Source of the DNA: Citromicrobium sp.
GTDB taxonomy: Bacteria > Pseudomonadota > Alphaproteobacteria > Sphingomonadales > Sphingomonadaceae
NCBI GenBank assembly: GCA_002729695.1
Contig: PBYQ01000002.1
Location: forward strand, 1-41,168
DNA length: 41,168 bases
Direction: 5' to 3'
Shown: in pieces, positions 26,651-33,960 of the stretch
How the letters are laid out: every line of letters begins with the position of its first letter
Position numbering within the stretch: the stretch's first letter is position 1
The notes under the pieces: model-generated
What the model was told of the DNA's origin: nothing
Seen by the model: the letters and a program-made list of their open reading frames with translations, nothing else
Databases searched by the model: none
Translations under genes and position numbers: made by a program

Positions 26651-26742
26651 CGATATGCTCCCGTCGTTGATCTGCCACTGACTTGCGCCTTGTCGTCGCG
26701 CGGCCCAGATAGTTTTCTAGGAGAGGTAACGGAGAAACTGCA

Positions 26743-27012
26743 ATGAAGGTCCACGTGGAAATTGATTGTACGCCGGAAGAGGCGCGGGCTTTCATGGGTC
26801 TGCCCGATCTCAGCAAGGCGCAGGCCGCCTATTCCGAAGGAATGGAGAAGGCGATGCGTGGGGTTTCGAACCCCGATCAGTTGCAGGAACTCGCAAAGAC
26901 GATGGCTCCGATGGGGCAGGCAGGGCTGAAGATGTTCCAAGCCTTCATGGAAGGCAGCGCGGCCAACATGGCTCGAGCGACGTCGGGTGGTGAGAAGAAA
27001 ACTGGCGACTGA
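26743..27012 (+). CDS. DUF6489 family protein
   Basis: Small soluble protein of 89 residues beginning MKVHVEIDCTPEEARAFMGLPDL, which I recognise as the DUF6489 pattern. The rest is helical and Met/Ala/Gly-rich. Function unknown. The start codon region contains a partial parS-like palindrome (26747-26762). The 3' end overlaps mnmE by 26 bp, so the two are co-transcribed. Confidence 0.82.
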   Translation: MKVHVEIDCTPEEARAFMGLPDLSKAQAAYSEGMEKAMRGVSNPDQLQELAKTMAPMGQAGLKMFQAFMEGSAANMARATSGGEKKTGD

Positions 27013-28294
27013 TACTTCCGGGACGATTTTTGCGCTGTCCTCCGGTGCGCCGCCTTGCGGCGTCGCGGTCATCCGCATTTCCGGGCCCGCTGCGGGGAGT
27101 GCGCTCGAGCGGTTGACGGGTCGCCTGCCTGCGCCGCGCAGAGCGAGCCTTCGTGATGTGCGCGATCCGGAGGTTGGCTGGCTCGATCAAGCTGTGGTGC
27201 TTTGGTTTCCTGGCCCCAATACGGCCACGGGTGAGGACTGCGCAGAGATTCATTGCCACGGCGGTCGCGCCGTCATTCGAGCCATTGAACGGGCTTTGGA
27301 AGGCTCCTCGGGCCTCAGGCGGGCGTCTGCCGGTGAGTTCACCCGCCGCGCGTTCCTCAATGGGCGGATGGACTTGCTCGAGGCGGAGGCATTGGGCGAC
27401 ATGCTGTCTGCGGAAACCGAGCTCCAGCGTGCGGTGTTGGCGAATTCCCTTGGAGGAAGTGCCTCTGCACGGGTTGCCAAGTGGCGCGAAGCGATCCTGA
27501 TGGCGTCTGCGGCGGTCGAGCAGGAGCTCGACTTTTCGGACGAGGACGAAGAGGGTACGGCACCGCCGTCCGCATGGAGAGACGCGGTCTTACAAGCCGC
27601 AGGTGAGATGCAGCGGTGGCTTTCGACTCCTTCATCGGATCGATTGCGCGACGGCTTGCGGGTGGTGTTGGCGGGGCCTCCGAACTCGGGAAAGTCGAGC
27701 CTCTTCAATGCAATTCTGGATGAGGCGGCCGCGATAGTCTCGCCGATTGCCGGGACGACGCGCGACGCGATCGAGCGGCCGGTGGCGATTGACGGTGTCC
27801 CGTTTGTTATGGTGGATACCGCCGGCTTGCGGCGGGAAGGTGCGGAAGAAATCGAAGCTATCGGGATCGAGCGTGCAGAGCGCGAGCTTGCCCGTGCCGA
27901 CATCGTTCTGTGGCTGGGGCCGGAAGGCGCAGGGCCTCAGGGGGCAATCGAAGTGGGAAGCATGATCGATCTAGACGGTGCGCAGCGAAAGGGCGAGAGA
28001 GCATTGCATGTCTCTGCCCGCACGCGCGCCGGTTTGGATGATCTGATGGCTGCGCTGGTGAGCTACGGTCGCGACAGGTTGCCCCGGCCGGGGCAGGTTG
28101 CAATTTCGCAGAGGCAGCGGGAAATTCTCGGTCAGGCACATGCTGCGCTGTGTGAAGCCGCGGTGCTAAGCGACATTTTGTTGGTGGGTGAGCTCTTACG
28201 TCAGGCCCGGCATGCGATGGACGCCATGCTGGGTAATGTCGCCACAGAGGATATGCTCGACACGCTTTTTGGGCGTTTTTGTATCGGCAAGTGA
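26987..28294 (+). CDS. mnmE: tRNA modification GTPase MnmE
   Basis: With MnmG it installs the carboxymethylaminomethyl group on wobble uridines. The product has 435 residues, slightly short. It has an N-terminal folate-binding domain (TIFALSSGAPPCGVAVIRISGP), helical domain segments including GEFTRRAFLNGRMDLLEAEAL, G1 GPPNSGKSSL, G2 GTTRD, G3 DTAG and the C-terminal FCIGK with the conserved Cys. The G4 motif normally (N/T)KxD is not evident; GSMIDLDGA occupies about that place. The start is GTG (26987 or 26990) inside the DUF6489 gene. A parS site follows its stop. Confidence 0.94.
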   Translation: MVRRKLATDTSGTIFALSSGAPPCGVAVIRISGPAAGSALERLTGRLPAPRRASLRDVRDPEVGWLDQAVVLWFPGPNTATGEDCAEIHCHGGRAVIRAIERALEGSSGLRRASAGEFTRRAFLNGRMDLLEAEALGDMLSAETELQRAVLANSLGGSASARVAKWREAILMASAAVEQELDFSDEDEEGTAPPSAWRDAVLQAAGEMQRWLSTPSSDRLRDGLRVVLAGPPNSGKSSLFNAILDEAAAIVSPIAGTTRDAIERPVAIDGVPFVMVDTAGLRREGAEEIEAIGIERAERELARADIVLWLGPEGAGPQGAIEVGSMIDLDGAQRKGERALHVSARTRAGLDDLMAALVSYGRDRLPRPGQVAISQRQREILGQAHAALCEAAVLSDILLVGELLRQARHAMDAMLGNVATEDMLDTLFGRFCIGK

Positions 28295-28310
28295 TGTTTC
28301 ACGTGAAACA
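28295..28310. other. parS: parS centromere site 1
   Basis: Perfect 16-bp palindrome TGTTTCACGTGAAACA, the alphaproteobacterial and general parS consensus bound by ParB. With the flanking A and T it becomes an 18-bp palindrome (28294-28311). It sits right after the mnmE stop in the mnmE-mnmG gap, about 6.2 kb from the putative origin. Confidence 0.93.
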
Positions 28311-28334
28311 TAGCTGGGGCTGGCGAGGGACGTT

Positions 28335-28353
28335 CGCCCCTTCTATAGGGGCG
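28335..28353 (+). promoter_or_regulatory. hairpin at the mnmG translation start
   Basis: A perfect 6-bp stem CGCCCC/GGGGCG with a 7-nt loop ends two bases before the mnmG ATG. The 3' arm is the only G-rich stretch that could act as a ribosome binding site, so folding might limit translation. Regulatory function is inferred. Confidence 0.4.
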
Positions 28354-28355
28354 CA

Positions 28356-30209
28356 ATGCTGGAATATTCTATCATCGTGATCGGCGGCGGGCACGCCGGC
28401 GTGGAAGCAGCTTGCGTAGCAGCCCGGATGGGCGTGCGCGTGGCGCTCGTGACGATGGACGCGTCGAAGATTGGCGCGATGAGCTGCAACCCGGCGATCG
28501 GCGGCCTCGGCAAGGGACATTTGGTTCGCGAAGTCGATGCCTTCGATGGAGTGCTCGGCAAGGCGGCGGATGCCGGGGCAATTCATTACCGCATGCTCAA
28601 TCGTTCGAAGGGGAGTGCGGTGTGGGGCCCGCGGGTTCAAGCCGATCGGGTTCTCTTCGGTAGGGCGGTTCGCGCGGCGGTGGCTGCCGAGCCAAGCCTG
28701 GACGTTATCGAAGGGGAAGTGTCTGGCTTGCGGATAGCGGGTGACCGCGTGCGTGGCGTAACCCTGAGTAGTGGCGACACGATTGCATGCGAAGCCGCGG
28801 TACTCTGTACCGGCACCTTCCTCGGCGGAGTGCTGTTTCGCGGGGAAGAACGTTTCGAAGGTGGTCGGGTGGGCGAGGGCTCTGCTGCAGTACTCGCCTC
28901 GCAATTGCGCGAAACGGCGTTGCCGATGGCGCGCCTCAAAACCGGCACCCCGCCACGTCTGGATGGGCGGACCATCCACTGGTCGCAATTGGAAAGGCAG
29001 GAGTCCGATAAGGATCAGTGGACGATGTCGCCGCTCTCTGGCGGACGTCGGAACCCGCAGATATTCTGCGCAATCACGCGGACCAATGCGCGTTGCCACG
29101 ATATCATTCGCGCCAACCTCTCACGTTCGCCGCTTTACTCCGGGGCGATCGATGCGCGGGGGCCGCGATATTGTCCCTCTATCGAGGACAAGATCGATCG
29201 CTTTGGCGATAGGGAGGGGCACCAGATATTCCTGGAGCCGGAAGGGCTCGATACGCCCCTGGTCTATCCGAACGGGATCAGCACTTCGTTACCCACCGAC
29301 GTACAGGAGGATTTCCTGCGAACGATCGAGGGGCTCGAAGAGGTTCGTGTCGCTGAACCCGGCTATGCCGTCGAGTATGACCACATCGATCCACGTTCGC
29401 TCGATCGCTGGTTGCAGATGCGTAACCTCACCGGTCTGTATTGTGCTGGTCAGATAAACGGAACCACTGGCTATGAGGAGGCTGCTGCGCAGGGTCTGCT
29501 TGCGGGCCTTCACGCGGCCAGCGCGGTGCTGGACAGGGAACCGCCCCAGTTGGATCGCTCGAATAGCTATATCGCTGTGATGGCGGATGATTTGACATTG
29601 CACGGTGTGAGTGAACCCTACCGCATGCTCACGGCGCGGGCGGAGTTTCGGCTGCGACTTCGAGCAAACAACGCGTCGAGCAGATTGACGCCGCTAGCGA
29701 TCGAAAGTGGTTGTGTGTCCGAGGAGCGAAGGGCTTGGTTTGAATCGCGACAAGCTTCTCGGAAGCGCATCGAAGATGCGCTTTCGACCGAAGCTGGTCC
29801 TGCGGACATGCGGGCTCTTGGCTTCACCGCGCCCGATGATGCAGGTCGGCAATCCTTGAGTAACTGGACGCGTTTTCCCGGCGTTGGACTGTCTCGTCTG
29901 GTTGAGGCAGATCTTGTTCCACGTGAAACAGATGAGGACCTTCTGAGCGAAGTTGAGGAGGACCTCCATTACGCGCCCTATGTGGCACGTCAGGATGCAG
30001 AGTTGCGAGAGGTAAGGGCGAATGAGCGCGTGATGCTGCCCCACGATCTCCCATTCGGCGATATCCCCGGCCTGTCTAACGAAATGATCGAGAGGCTCAG
30101 CTCCGCACGTCCCGACACGCTCGCCCAGGCTGCACGCGTTCCCGGTGTCACCCCAGCAGCCCTAACTGCGCTGCTCGTATTCGTACGCAAGCACGTCCAC
30201 GCAGCATGA
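28356..30209 (+). CDS. mnmG: tRNA uridine-5-carboxymethylaminomethyl modification enzyme MnmG
   Basis: FAD-dependent partner of MnmE in wobble uridine modification. The product has 617 residues. It has an N-terminal FAD loop [21 protein letters not shown], the signatures [21 protein letters not shown] and [33 protein letters not shown] for NAD/FAD binding, and the C-terminal MnmE-binding helical domain. A parS site (29915-29930) is written into its codons, giving LVPRET. Its stop overlaps rsmG (ATGA). Confidence 0.96.
   Translation: MLEYSIIVIGGGHAGVEAACVAARMGVRVALVTMDASKIGAMSCNPAIGGLGKGHLVREVDAFDGVLGKAADAGAIHYRMLNRSKGSAVWGPRVQADRVLFGRAVRAAVAAEPSLDVIEGEVSGLRIAGDRVRGVTLSSGDTIACEAAVLCTGTFLGGVLFRGEERFEGGRVGEGSAAVLASQLRETALPMARLKTGTPPRLDGRTIHWSQLERQESDKDQWTMSPLSGGRRNPQIFCAITRTNARCHDIIRANLSRSPLYSGAIDARGPRYCPSIEDKIDRFGDREGHQIFLEPEGLDTPLVYPNGISTSLPTDVQEDFLRTIEGLEEVRVAEPGYAVEYDHIDPRSLDRWLQMRNLTGLYCAGQINGTTGYEEAAAQGLLAGLHAASAVLDREPPQLDRSNSYIAVMADDLTLHGVSEPYRMLTARAEFRLRLRANNASSRLTPLAIESGCVSEERRAWFESRQASRKRIEDALSTEAGPADMRALGFTAPDDAGRQSLSNWTRFPGVGLSRLVEADLVPRETDEDLLSEVEEDLHYAPYVARQDAELREVRANERVMLPHDLPFGDIPGLSNEMIERLSSARPDTLAQAARVPGVTPAALTALLVFVRKHVHAA
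29915..29930. other. parS: parS centromere site 2, inside mnmG
   Basis: TGTTCCACGTGAAACA, a mixed parS with one half of the TTCC type and the other of the AAAC type. It differs from a perfect palindrome by one base pair and lies in the mnmG coding region. Confidence 0.88.
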
Positions 30210-30844
30210 TCGAAAATGAGGAACAGGCTAGGGAATTTGTGGCTGAGCGATGCAGCGCCGAATCATTCGATCTGCTCGATTGGTTCGTAACCGAGTTGCT
30301 GGCGGGGGCCGAAAATCAGAACCTGATTTCACGTTCGACAATCGATTGCGTATGGCAGCGACATATCGCAGATAGTGCTCAGCTGCTTGATCATGTTCCA
30401 CGTGGAACAGCGGGGGTCTGGCTCGATCTTGGCACCGGTGCCGGATTCCCCGGGATTATCACTGCGATCATGCGGCCTGAAATTCCACATCTATTGGTCG
30501 AGTCTCGAAAACGCCGGGTTGCGTGGCTTGAACGCGTTATCGAGCTTTCATCGCTCGACAACTGCAGCGTTCTGGGATCTCGTTTGCAGCTGGTGGAGTC
30601 ATTTCACGCGGCCGTTATCAGCGCGAGGGCATTCGCCCCATTACCGGATCTCATCAACTTGTCCGCACGCTTTTCCACCGAGCGAACGATCTGGCTCTTG
30701 CCGAAAGGCCGGTCGGCAGAGCAGGAAAGGGATGAACTGGATTCTCCGCAGCGCAAGATGTTTCACGTGAAACAATCGCTCACAAGTCGCGACGCTGCCA
30801 TTCTGGTCGGCAAAGGTAGGCCCAAGGTCGGGAGACGGACATGA
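30206..30844 (+). CDS. rsmG: 16S rRNA (guanine-N7) methyltransferase RsmG
   Basis: Methylates a conserved guanine of 16S rRNA (G527 in E. coli), using S-adenosylmethionine. The product has 212 residues. The SAM motif is [12 protein letters not shown], preceded by [23 protein letters not shown] and followed by [11 protein letters not shown]. Two parS sites are embedded in its codons (HVPRGT at 30394-30409 and MFHVKQ at 30759-30774). Its ATG overlaps the mnmG stop and its stop overlaps parA, giving tight coupling. Confidence 0.95.
   Translation: MIENEEQAREFVAERCSAESFDLLDWFVTELLAGAENQNLISRSTIDCVWQRHIADSAQLLDHVPRGTAGVWLDLGTGAGFPGIITAIMRPEIPHLLVESRKRRVAWLERVIELSSLDNCSVLGSRLQLVESFHAAVISARAFAPLPDLINLSARFSTERTIWLLPKGRSAEQERDELDSPQRKMFHVKQSLTSRDAAILVGKGRPKVGRRT
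30394..30409. other. parS: parS centromere site 3, inside rsmG
   Basis: Perfect 16-bp palindrome TGTTCCACGTGGAACA within the rsmG coding region. Confidence 0.92.
30759..30774. other. parS: parS centromere site 4, near the 3' end of rsmG
   Basis: Perfect 16-bp palindrome TGTTTCACGTGAAACA, identical to site 1, within rsmG and 67 bp before the parA start. Confidence 0.93.
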
Positions 30845-31620
30845 TTCGCATTGCGATTGCCAACCAAAAGGGCGGGGTGGGGAAAACCACCACGGCGATC
30901 AACATCGCCACTGCCATGGCAGCGAGCGGCTGGCGAACGCTCCTTGTCGACATCGATCCGCAGGGTAACGCGTCGACGGGCCTAGGAATTCCTTCGCGCG
31001 ACAGGGACTATTCGACCTACGAGTTGCTCATGCGGGAGGGGACTGCGCAGCAGTGCATCCAGCAGACTCGCATCCCGAAGCTCGATTGCATCCCCGCGAC
31101 GCAGGATCTCAGCGGTGCCGAGGTTGAGCTCGTCGGCGAAGAGGATCGTATCGATCGGCTCAAGACGATGCTTTCAGAGGTCGATTCCTCTTACGATGTC
31201 TGTTTCTTCGATTGTCCGCCGTCGCTGGGCCTGTTGACCGTCAATGCGCTAAGCGCGGCCGATTCCCTGCTCGTGCCACTTCAATGTGAGTTCTTTGCGC
31301 TCGAAGGATTGAGCCAGCTGCTCCAGACTGTCGAGCGAGTGCAACAGGGCATCAACCCTTCGCTCAAGATCATCGGTGTCACGCTGACCATGTTCGATCG
31401 CCGTAACCGCCTGACCGATCAGGTGGCCGAGGATGTGCGCGAATGCCTGGGCGGATTGGTGTTCGACACCGTCATTCCGCGCAACGTGCGTCTCTCCGAA
31501 GCGCCAAGCCACGGGCTACCCGCCCTTATCTACGACCATTCCTGCGCGGGCAGCCGCGCCTACATGTCGCTTGCACGTGAATTGCTAGGGCGGCTCCCTG
31601 CTGAAAGGAAAGCGGCATGA
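30841..31620 (+). CDS. parA: chromosome partitioning ATPase ParA
   Basis: Walker-type ATPase that forms the nucleoid-bound gradient moving ParB-parS complexes. The product has 259 residues. The deviant Walker A is KGGVGKTTTAIN, residues 9-20. Walker A' is LLVDIDPQGNAS, and Walker B is VCFFDCPPSLG. There is no N-terminal helix-turn-helix, so it is the chromosomal short type. It overlaps rsmG upstream and parB downstream by four bases each. Confidence 0.96.
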   Translation: MIRIAIANQKGGVGKTTTAINIATAMAASGWRTLLVDIDPQGNASTGLGIPSRDRDYSTYELLMREGTAQQCIQQTRIPKLDCIPATQDLSGAEVELVGEEDRIDRLKTMLSEVDSSYDVCFFDCPPSLGLLTVNALSAADSLLVPLQCEFFALEGLSQLLQTVERVQQGINPSLKIIGVTLTMFDRRNRLTDQVAEDVRECLGGLVFDTVIPRNVRLSEAPSHGLPALIYDHSCAGSRAYMSLARELLGRLPAERKAA

Positions 31621-32606
31621 GTGCCAACACGAAGACAGCCAGTGCAGCGGAAGCGTCGCCCGATCGCAGCAAGCGGAAGCTGGGCCGGGGACTTGGCGCA
31701 TTGCTTGGTGAGACGCAGCGCGAAGAAAGCGTTGTTTCGGACGAAGGCGGCACGATGGTGTCGAACAGTTCGTCCCAAGGTGATGGGACTGCGGCAGCCG
31801 AGCGTTCCGGGCTGGCAAAAATTCCCGTCGCGCGTATCGAGCCCTTGCCCGATCAGCCGCGGAAGGTTTTCGATGACGAAGCGCTCGACGAACTGGCGCG
31901 TTCAATCGCCCAACGCGGCGTCATCCAGCCGATTATCGTCCGTCCCTTGGCTCGGAAGGGCCGTTACCAGCTGGTTGCGGGCGAACGCCGCTGGCGGGCT
32001 GCCCAACGGGCAAAACTGCATGAAATTCCGGCGATCATTCGCGACCTCGATCAACGCGAGGTCATGGCGATCGCGCTGATCGAGAATATCCAGCGGGAAG
32101 ACCTGAATCCTATCGAAGAGGCGCGTGCCTACCAGCATCTCGCCGAACAGGAGGAGATGAGCCAAGCCGAGATTGCAACGCTGGTCGACAAATCGCGAAG
32201 CCACGTCGCGAACCTCCAGCGCCTGCTTGCTCTACCCGAAGCTGTGATCCAGCTTGTCGAGGGCGGCAAGCTCAGCATGGGTCACGCGAGAGCGCTGATC
32301 GGACACGATCGTGCCGAAGCGCTGGCCGATGAGGCAGTGGCAAAAAACCTGTCGGTCCGCGAAGTCGAAAAGCGGGTGCGGGCGAAGCCCGAAGGTGCGA
32401 AGTCCAATTCGCAGCGCCCGAGTGGTGCAAGTTCGCGCAGCAATGCCGACATCGAGGCGGTCGAGCGGCACCTGGAGGAATTTCTGGGCATGTCGTTGAA
32501 TATCAAGCCCGATGCGGCCCCGCGTTCCGGCGCGATCACGATCCGATATAAGACGCTCGACCAGCTCGACCTGCTCTGTCAGCGCCTCACAGGCGGAGAA
32601 ATCTAG
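31617..32606 (+). CDS. parB: chromosome partitioning protein ParB
   Basis: Binds parS and spreads along DNA as a CTP-dependent clamp. The product has 329 residues. A basic N-terminal region with KRKLGRGLGALLG may contact ParA. The CTP-binding boxes include RPLARKGRYQLVAGERRWRAA and ALIENIQREDLNPIEEA. A helix-turn-helix follows (MSQAEIATLVDKSRSHVANLQRLL), and a C-terminal dimerisation segment ends the protein. Four parS sites lie just upstream in this operon, so ParB may affect its own transcription. Confidence 0.97.
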   Translation: MSANTKTASAAEASPDRSKRKLGRGLGALLGETQREESVVSDEGGTMVSNSSSQGDGTAAAERSGLAKIPVARIEPLPDQPRKVFDDEALDELARSIAQRGVIQPIIVRPLARKGRYQLVAGERRWRAAQRAKLHEIPAIIRDLDQREVMAIALIENIQREDLNPIEEARAYQHLAEQEEMSQAEIATLVDKSRSHVANLQRLLALPEAVIQLVEGGKLSMGHARALIGHDRAEALADEAVAKNLSVREVEKRVRAKPEGAKSNSQRPSGASSRSNADIEAVERHLEEFLGMSLNIKPDAAPRSGAITIRYKTLDQLDLLCQRLTGGEI

Positions 32607-32619
32607 AGCTCCGCCGAGT

Positions 32620-32634
32620 TGCGCGGCGCAACCC
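32620..32634. terminator. short hairpin after parB
   Basis: GTTGCGC and GCGCAAC around a single central base form a compact inverted repeat 14 bp past the parB stop and just before the end of the convergent Gly/Tyr-rich gene. No T-run follows, so it is a weak candidate bidirectional terminator. Confidence 0.35.
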
Positions 32635-32637
32635 GGC

Positions 32638-33273
32638 TCACTTCACCGACTTGATATATTTGGGGCCACGCCGCGGCTGATATGGAACGGGGACCTCTTC
32701 GACGACCCGCTCCCGAACCGTCTCGTACTCCGTCGTCTCGTACGTTTCTTCGATAACCTCTTCGCGGATGACAGGGATGTAGCGCTCACCACGCTCATGC
32801 TCGACGATCACCGTTACACCACCGGACTGGGTCGTGACGTAACCTCCACCATAAGCGGCTGAATACCCTCCCGAATAGCCTCCCGAGTAGCCGCCGCCGT
32901 AACCGTAGCCATAACCATACCGCTGGTCTGCCCGACCTGCAGGGTAGCCGTAGGCGTAATCTCCTTCGTTGCGATATCCTCCGCGATACCCATCCGAGTA
33001 CCGGTAGCCATAACTATCGGGGATCGCGGTGTAGTCCGAATGCGGCCAATCCCGGCAGTCGCTCCACCCATCGATGCTTCTACGGTCGCGCGGATCCTCG
33101 TGGCAGACACGCACGTAGTCATCGCCGTCATAATAGCCCTGAGGGGTGGGTTGTGCGTACGCATATGCATCAGGAGCAGAATATTCGTACGTCCCACCAG
33201 TATAATCTTGCGCCATCGCCGACGGTGAGAGGCCCACGAGTGCGGTGATCCCGATAAGAGTGGTCGTACGCAT
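32638..33273 (-). CDS. secreted Gly/Tyr-rich repeat protein of unknown function
   Basis: The 211-residue product has a signal peptide (1-21, ending SAMAQ). A Tyr-rich region with two Cys (C57, C73) is followed by a repeat tract (about 119-145) of GY, GGY and GGYS units. An acidic Val/Thr/Glu-rich tail (EEVIEETYETTEYETVRER) and a basic end complete it. I do not recognise a family. The make-up suggests a flexible or aggregating envelope or surface protein. The ATG at 33273 gives the signal peptide directly. It converges with parB. Confidence 0.82.
   Translation of the reverse strand: MRTTTLIGITALVGLSPSAMAQDYTGGTYEYSAPDAYAYAQPTPQGYYDGDDYVRVCHEDPRDRRSIDGWSDCRDWPHSDYTAIPDSYGYRYSDGYRGGYRNEGDYAYGYPAGRADQRYGYGYGYGGGYSGGYSGGYSAAYGGGYVTTQSGGVTVIVEHERGERYIPVIREEVIEETYETTEYETVRERVVEEVPVPYQPRRGPKYIKSVK
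32839..32919. repeat. Gly-Tyr codon repeats
   Basis: Tandem short repeats in the coding sequence of the Gly/Tyr-rich protein encode GYGYGY and then three GGYS-like units followed by AAYGGGY. Such tracts can change length by slippage. Confidence 0.6.
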
Positions 33274-33350
33274 TCGCAGCTAGCCCTTTCCAGGCGGCCC
33301 GGAAAATACCGGCCCGCTCAAGTCGTTAAGAAAGAGTTAGCATTAACGAT

Positions 33351-33398
33351 CCCGCACTGGATGCGGGCACTATTCCAGTGTCCCGTGCTGGGGCACGG
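33351..33398 (-). terminator. tandem hairpins after the free Met-sulfoxide reductase gene
   Basis: Two perfect 6-bp stems lie beyond the stop at 33406: CCGTGC/GCACGG with loop TGGG (33383-33398) and CCCGCA/TGCGGG with loop CTGGA (33351-33367). On the minus strand the second is followed by ATCGTTAATG. They probably end this transcript before the promoter of the Gly/Tyr-rich gene. Confidence 0.5.
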
Positions 33399-33405
33399 TC
33401 ATCCG

Positions 33406-33888
33406 TCAGATACGGTCGGCGATTCGCGCCGCGAGCGCCTCGATACCCCGCGCATCGGCCTGCGAAAAACGCGCTTTGTCGGGACTGTCGAGATCGATGA
33501 CCGCGATGACCTCACCATAGCGCAGGACCGGGACCACCAGCTCGGACCGGCTGGCCGGATCGCAGGCGATATGACCGGGAAATGCATGCACGTCTTCCAC
33601 CAGCTGGGTTTCGCCATCAGCAGCGGCAGCGCCGCACACACCCTGACCCAAGGGAATGCGGATACACGCAGGACGGCCGACGAAGGGGCCCAGCACCAAC
33701 TCGTCCGACACCATGCGGTAGAAACCCGCCCAGTTGAGCTTTGGTACGAAACTCCAGATCAGCGAAGCAAGGTTCGCCATATTGGCGACGGCATCGGTCT
33801 CGCCCTCGGTCAGGGCATCGGCCGCGTTGACCAATTCGCGATAGCGATCTTCGTCACTTACATCGGCAGGCAGCGCAAAATCGAACAT
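33406..33888 (-). CDS. msrC: GAF-domain free methionine-(R)-sulfoxide reductase
   Basis: Reduces free Met-R-sulfoxide. The 160-residue GAF protein has three cysteines, C75, C85 and C109, whose spacing (10 and 24) equals that of the catalytic cysteines in E. coli fRMsr (84, 94, 118). Supporting motifs are NWAGFYRM, GRPACIRIPLGQGVCG and SELVVPVL. The ATG at 33888 has AGGAG five bases upstream; the frame extends further but without similarity. It diverges from the sorbosone-type dehydrogenase. Confidence 0.92.
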   Translation of the reverse strand: MFDFALPADVSDEDRYRELVNAADALTEGETDAVANMANLASLIWSFVPKLNWAGFYRMVSDELVLGPFVGRPACIRIPLGQGVCGAAAADGETQLVEDVHAFPGHIACDPASRSELVVPVLRYGEVIAVIDLDSPDKARFSQADARGIEALAARIADRI

Positions 33889-33960
33889 CAAAGCTCCTAA
33901 TTCGGGGCCGCGCCGCTTTGGCGATTGCCGCTTGCGCGCCCGCAGCCTATTTTGGGTGCC

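Noticed and set aside
32839..32919. Short tandem repeats as a possible CRISPR array
   Set aside because: Units are 6-12 bp, in frame and encode GY/GGYS; there are no spacers of constant length and no cas genes.
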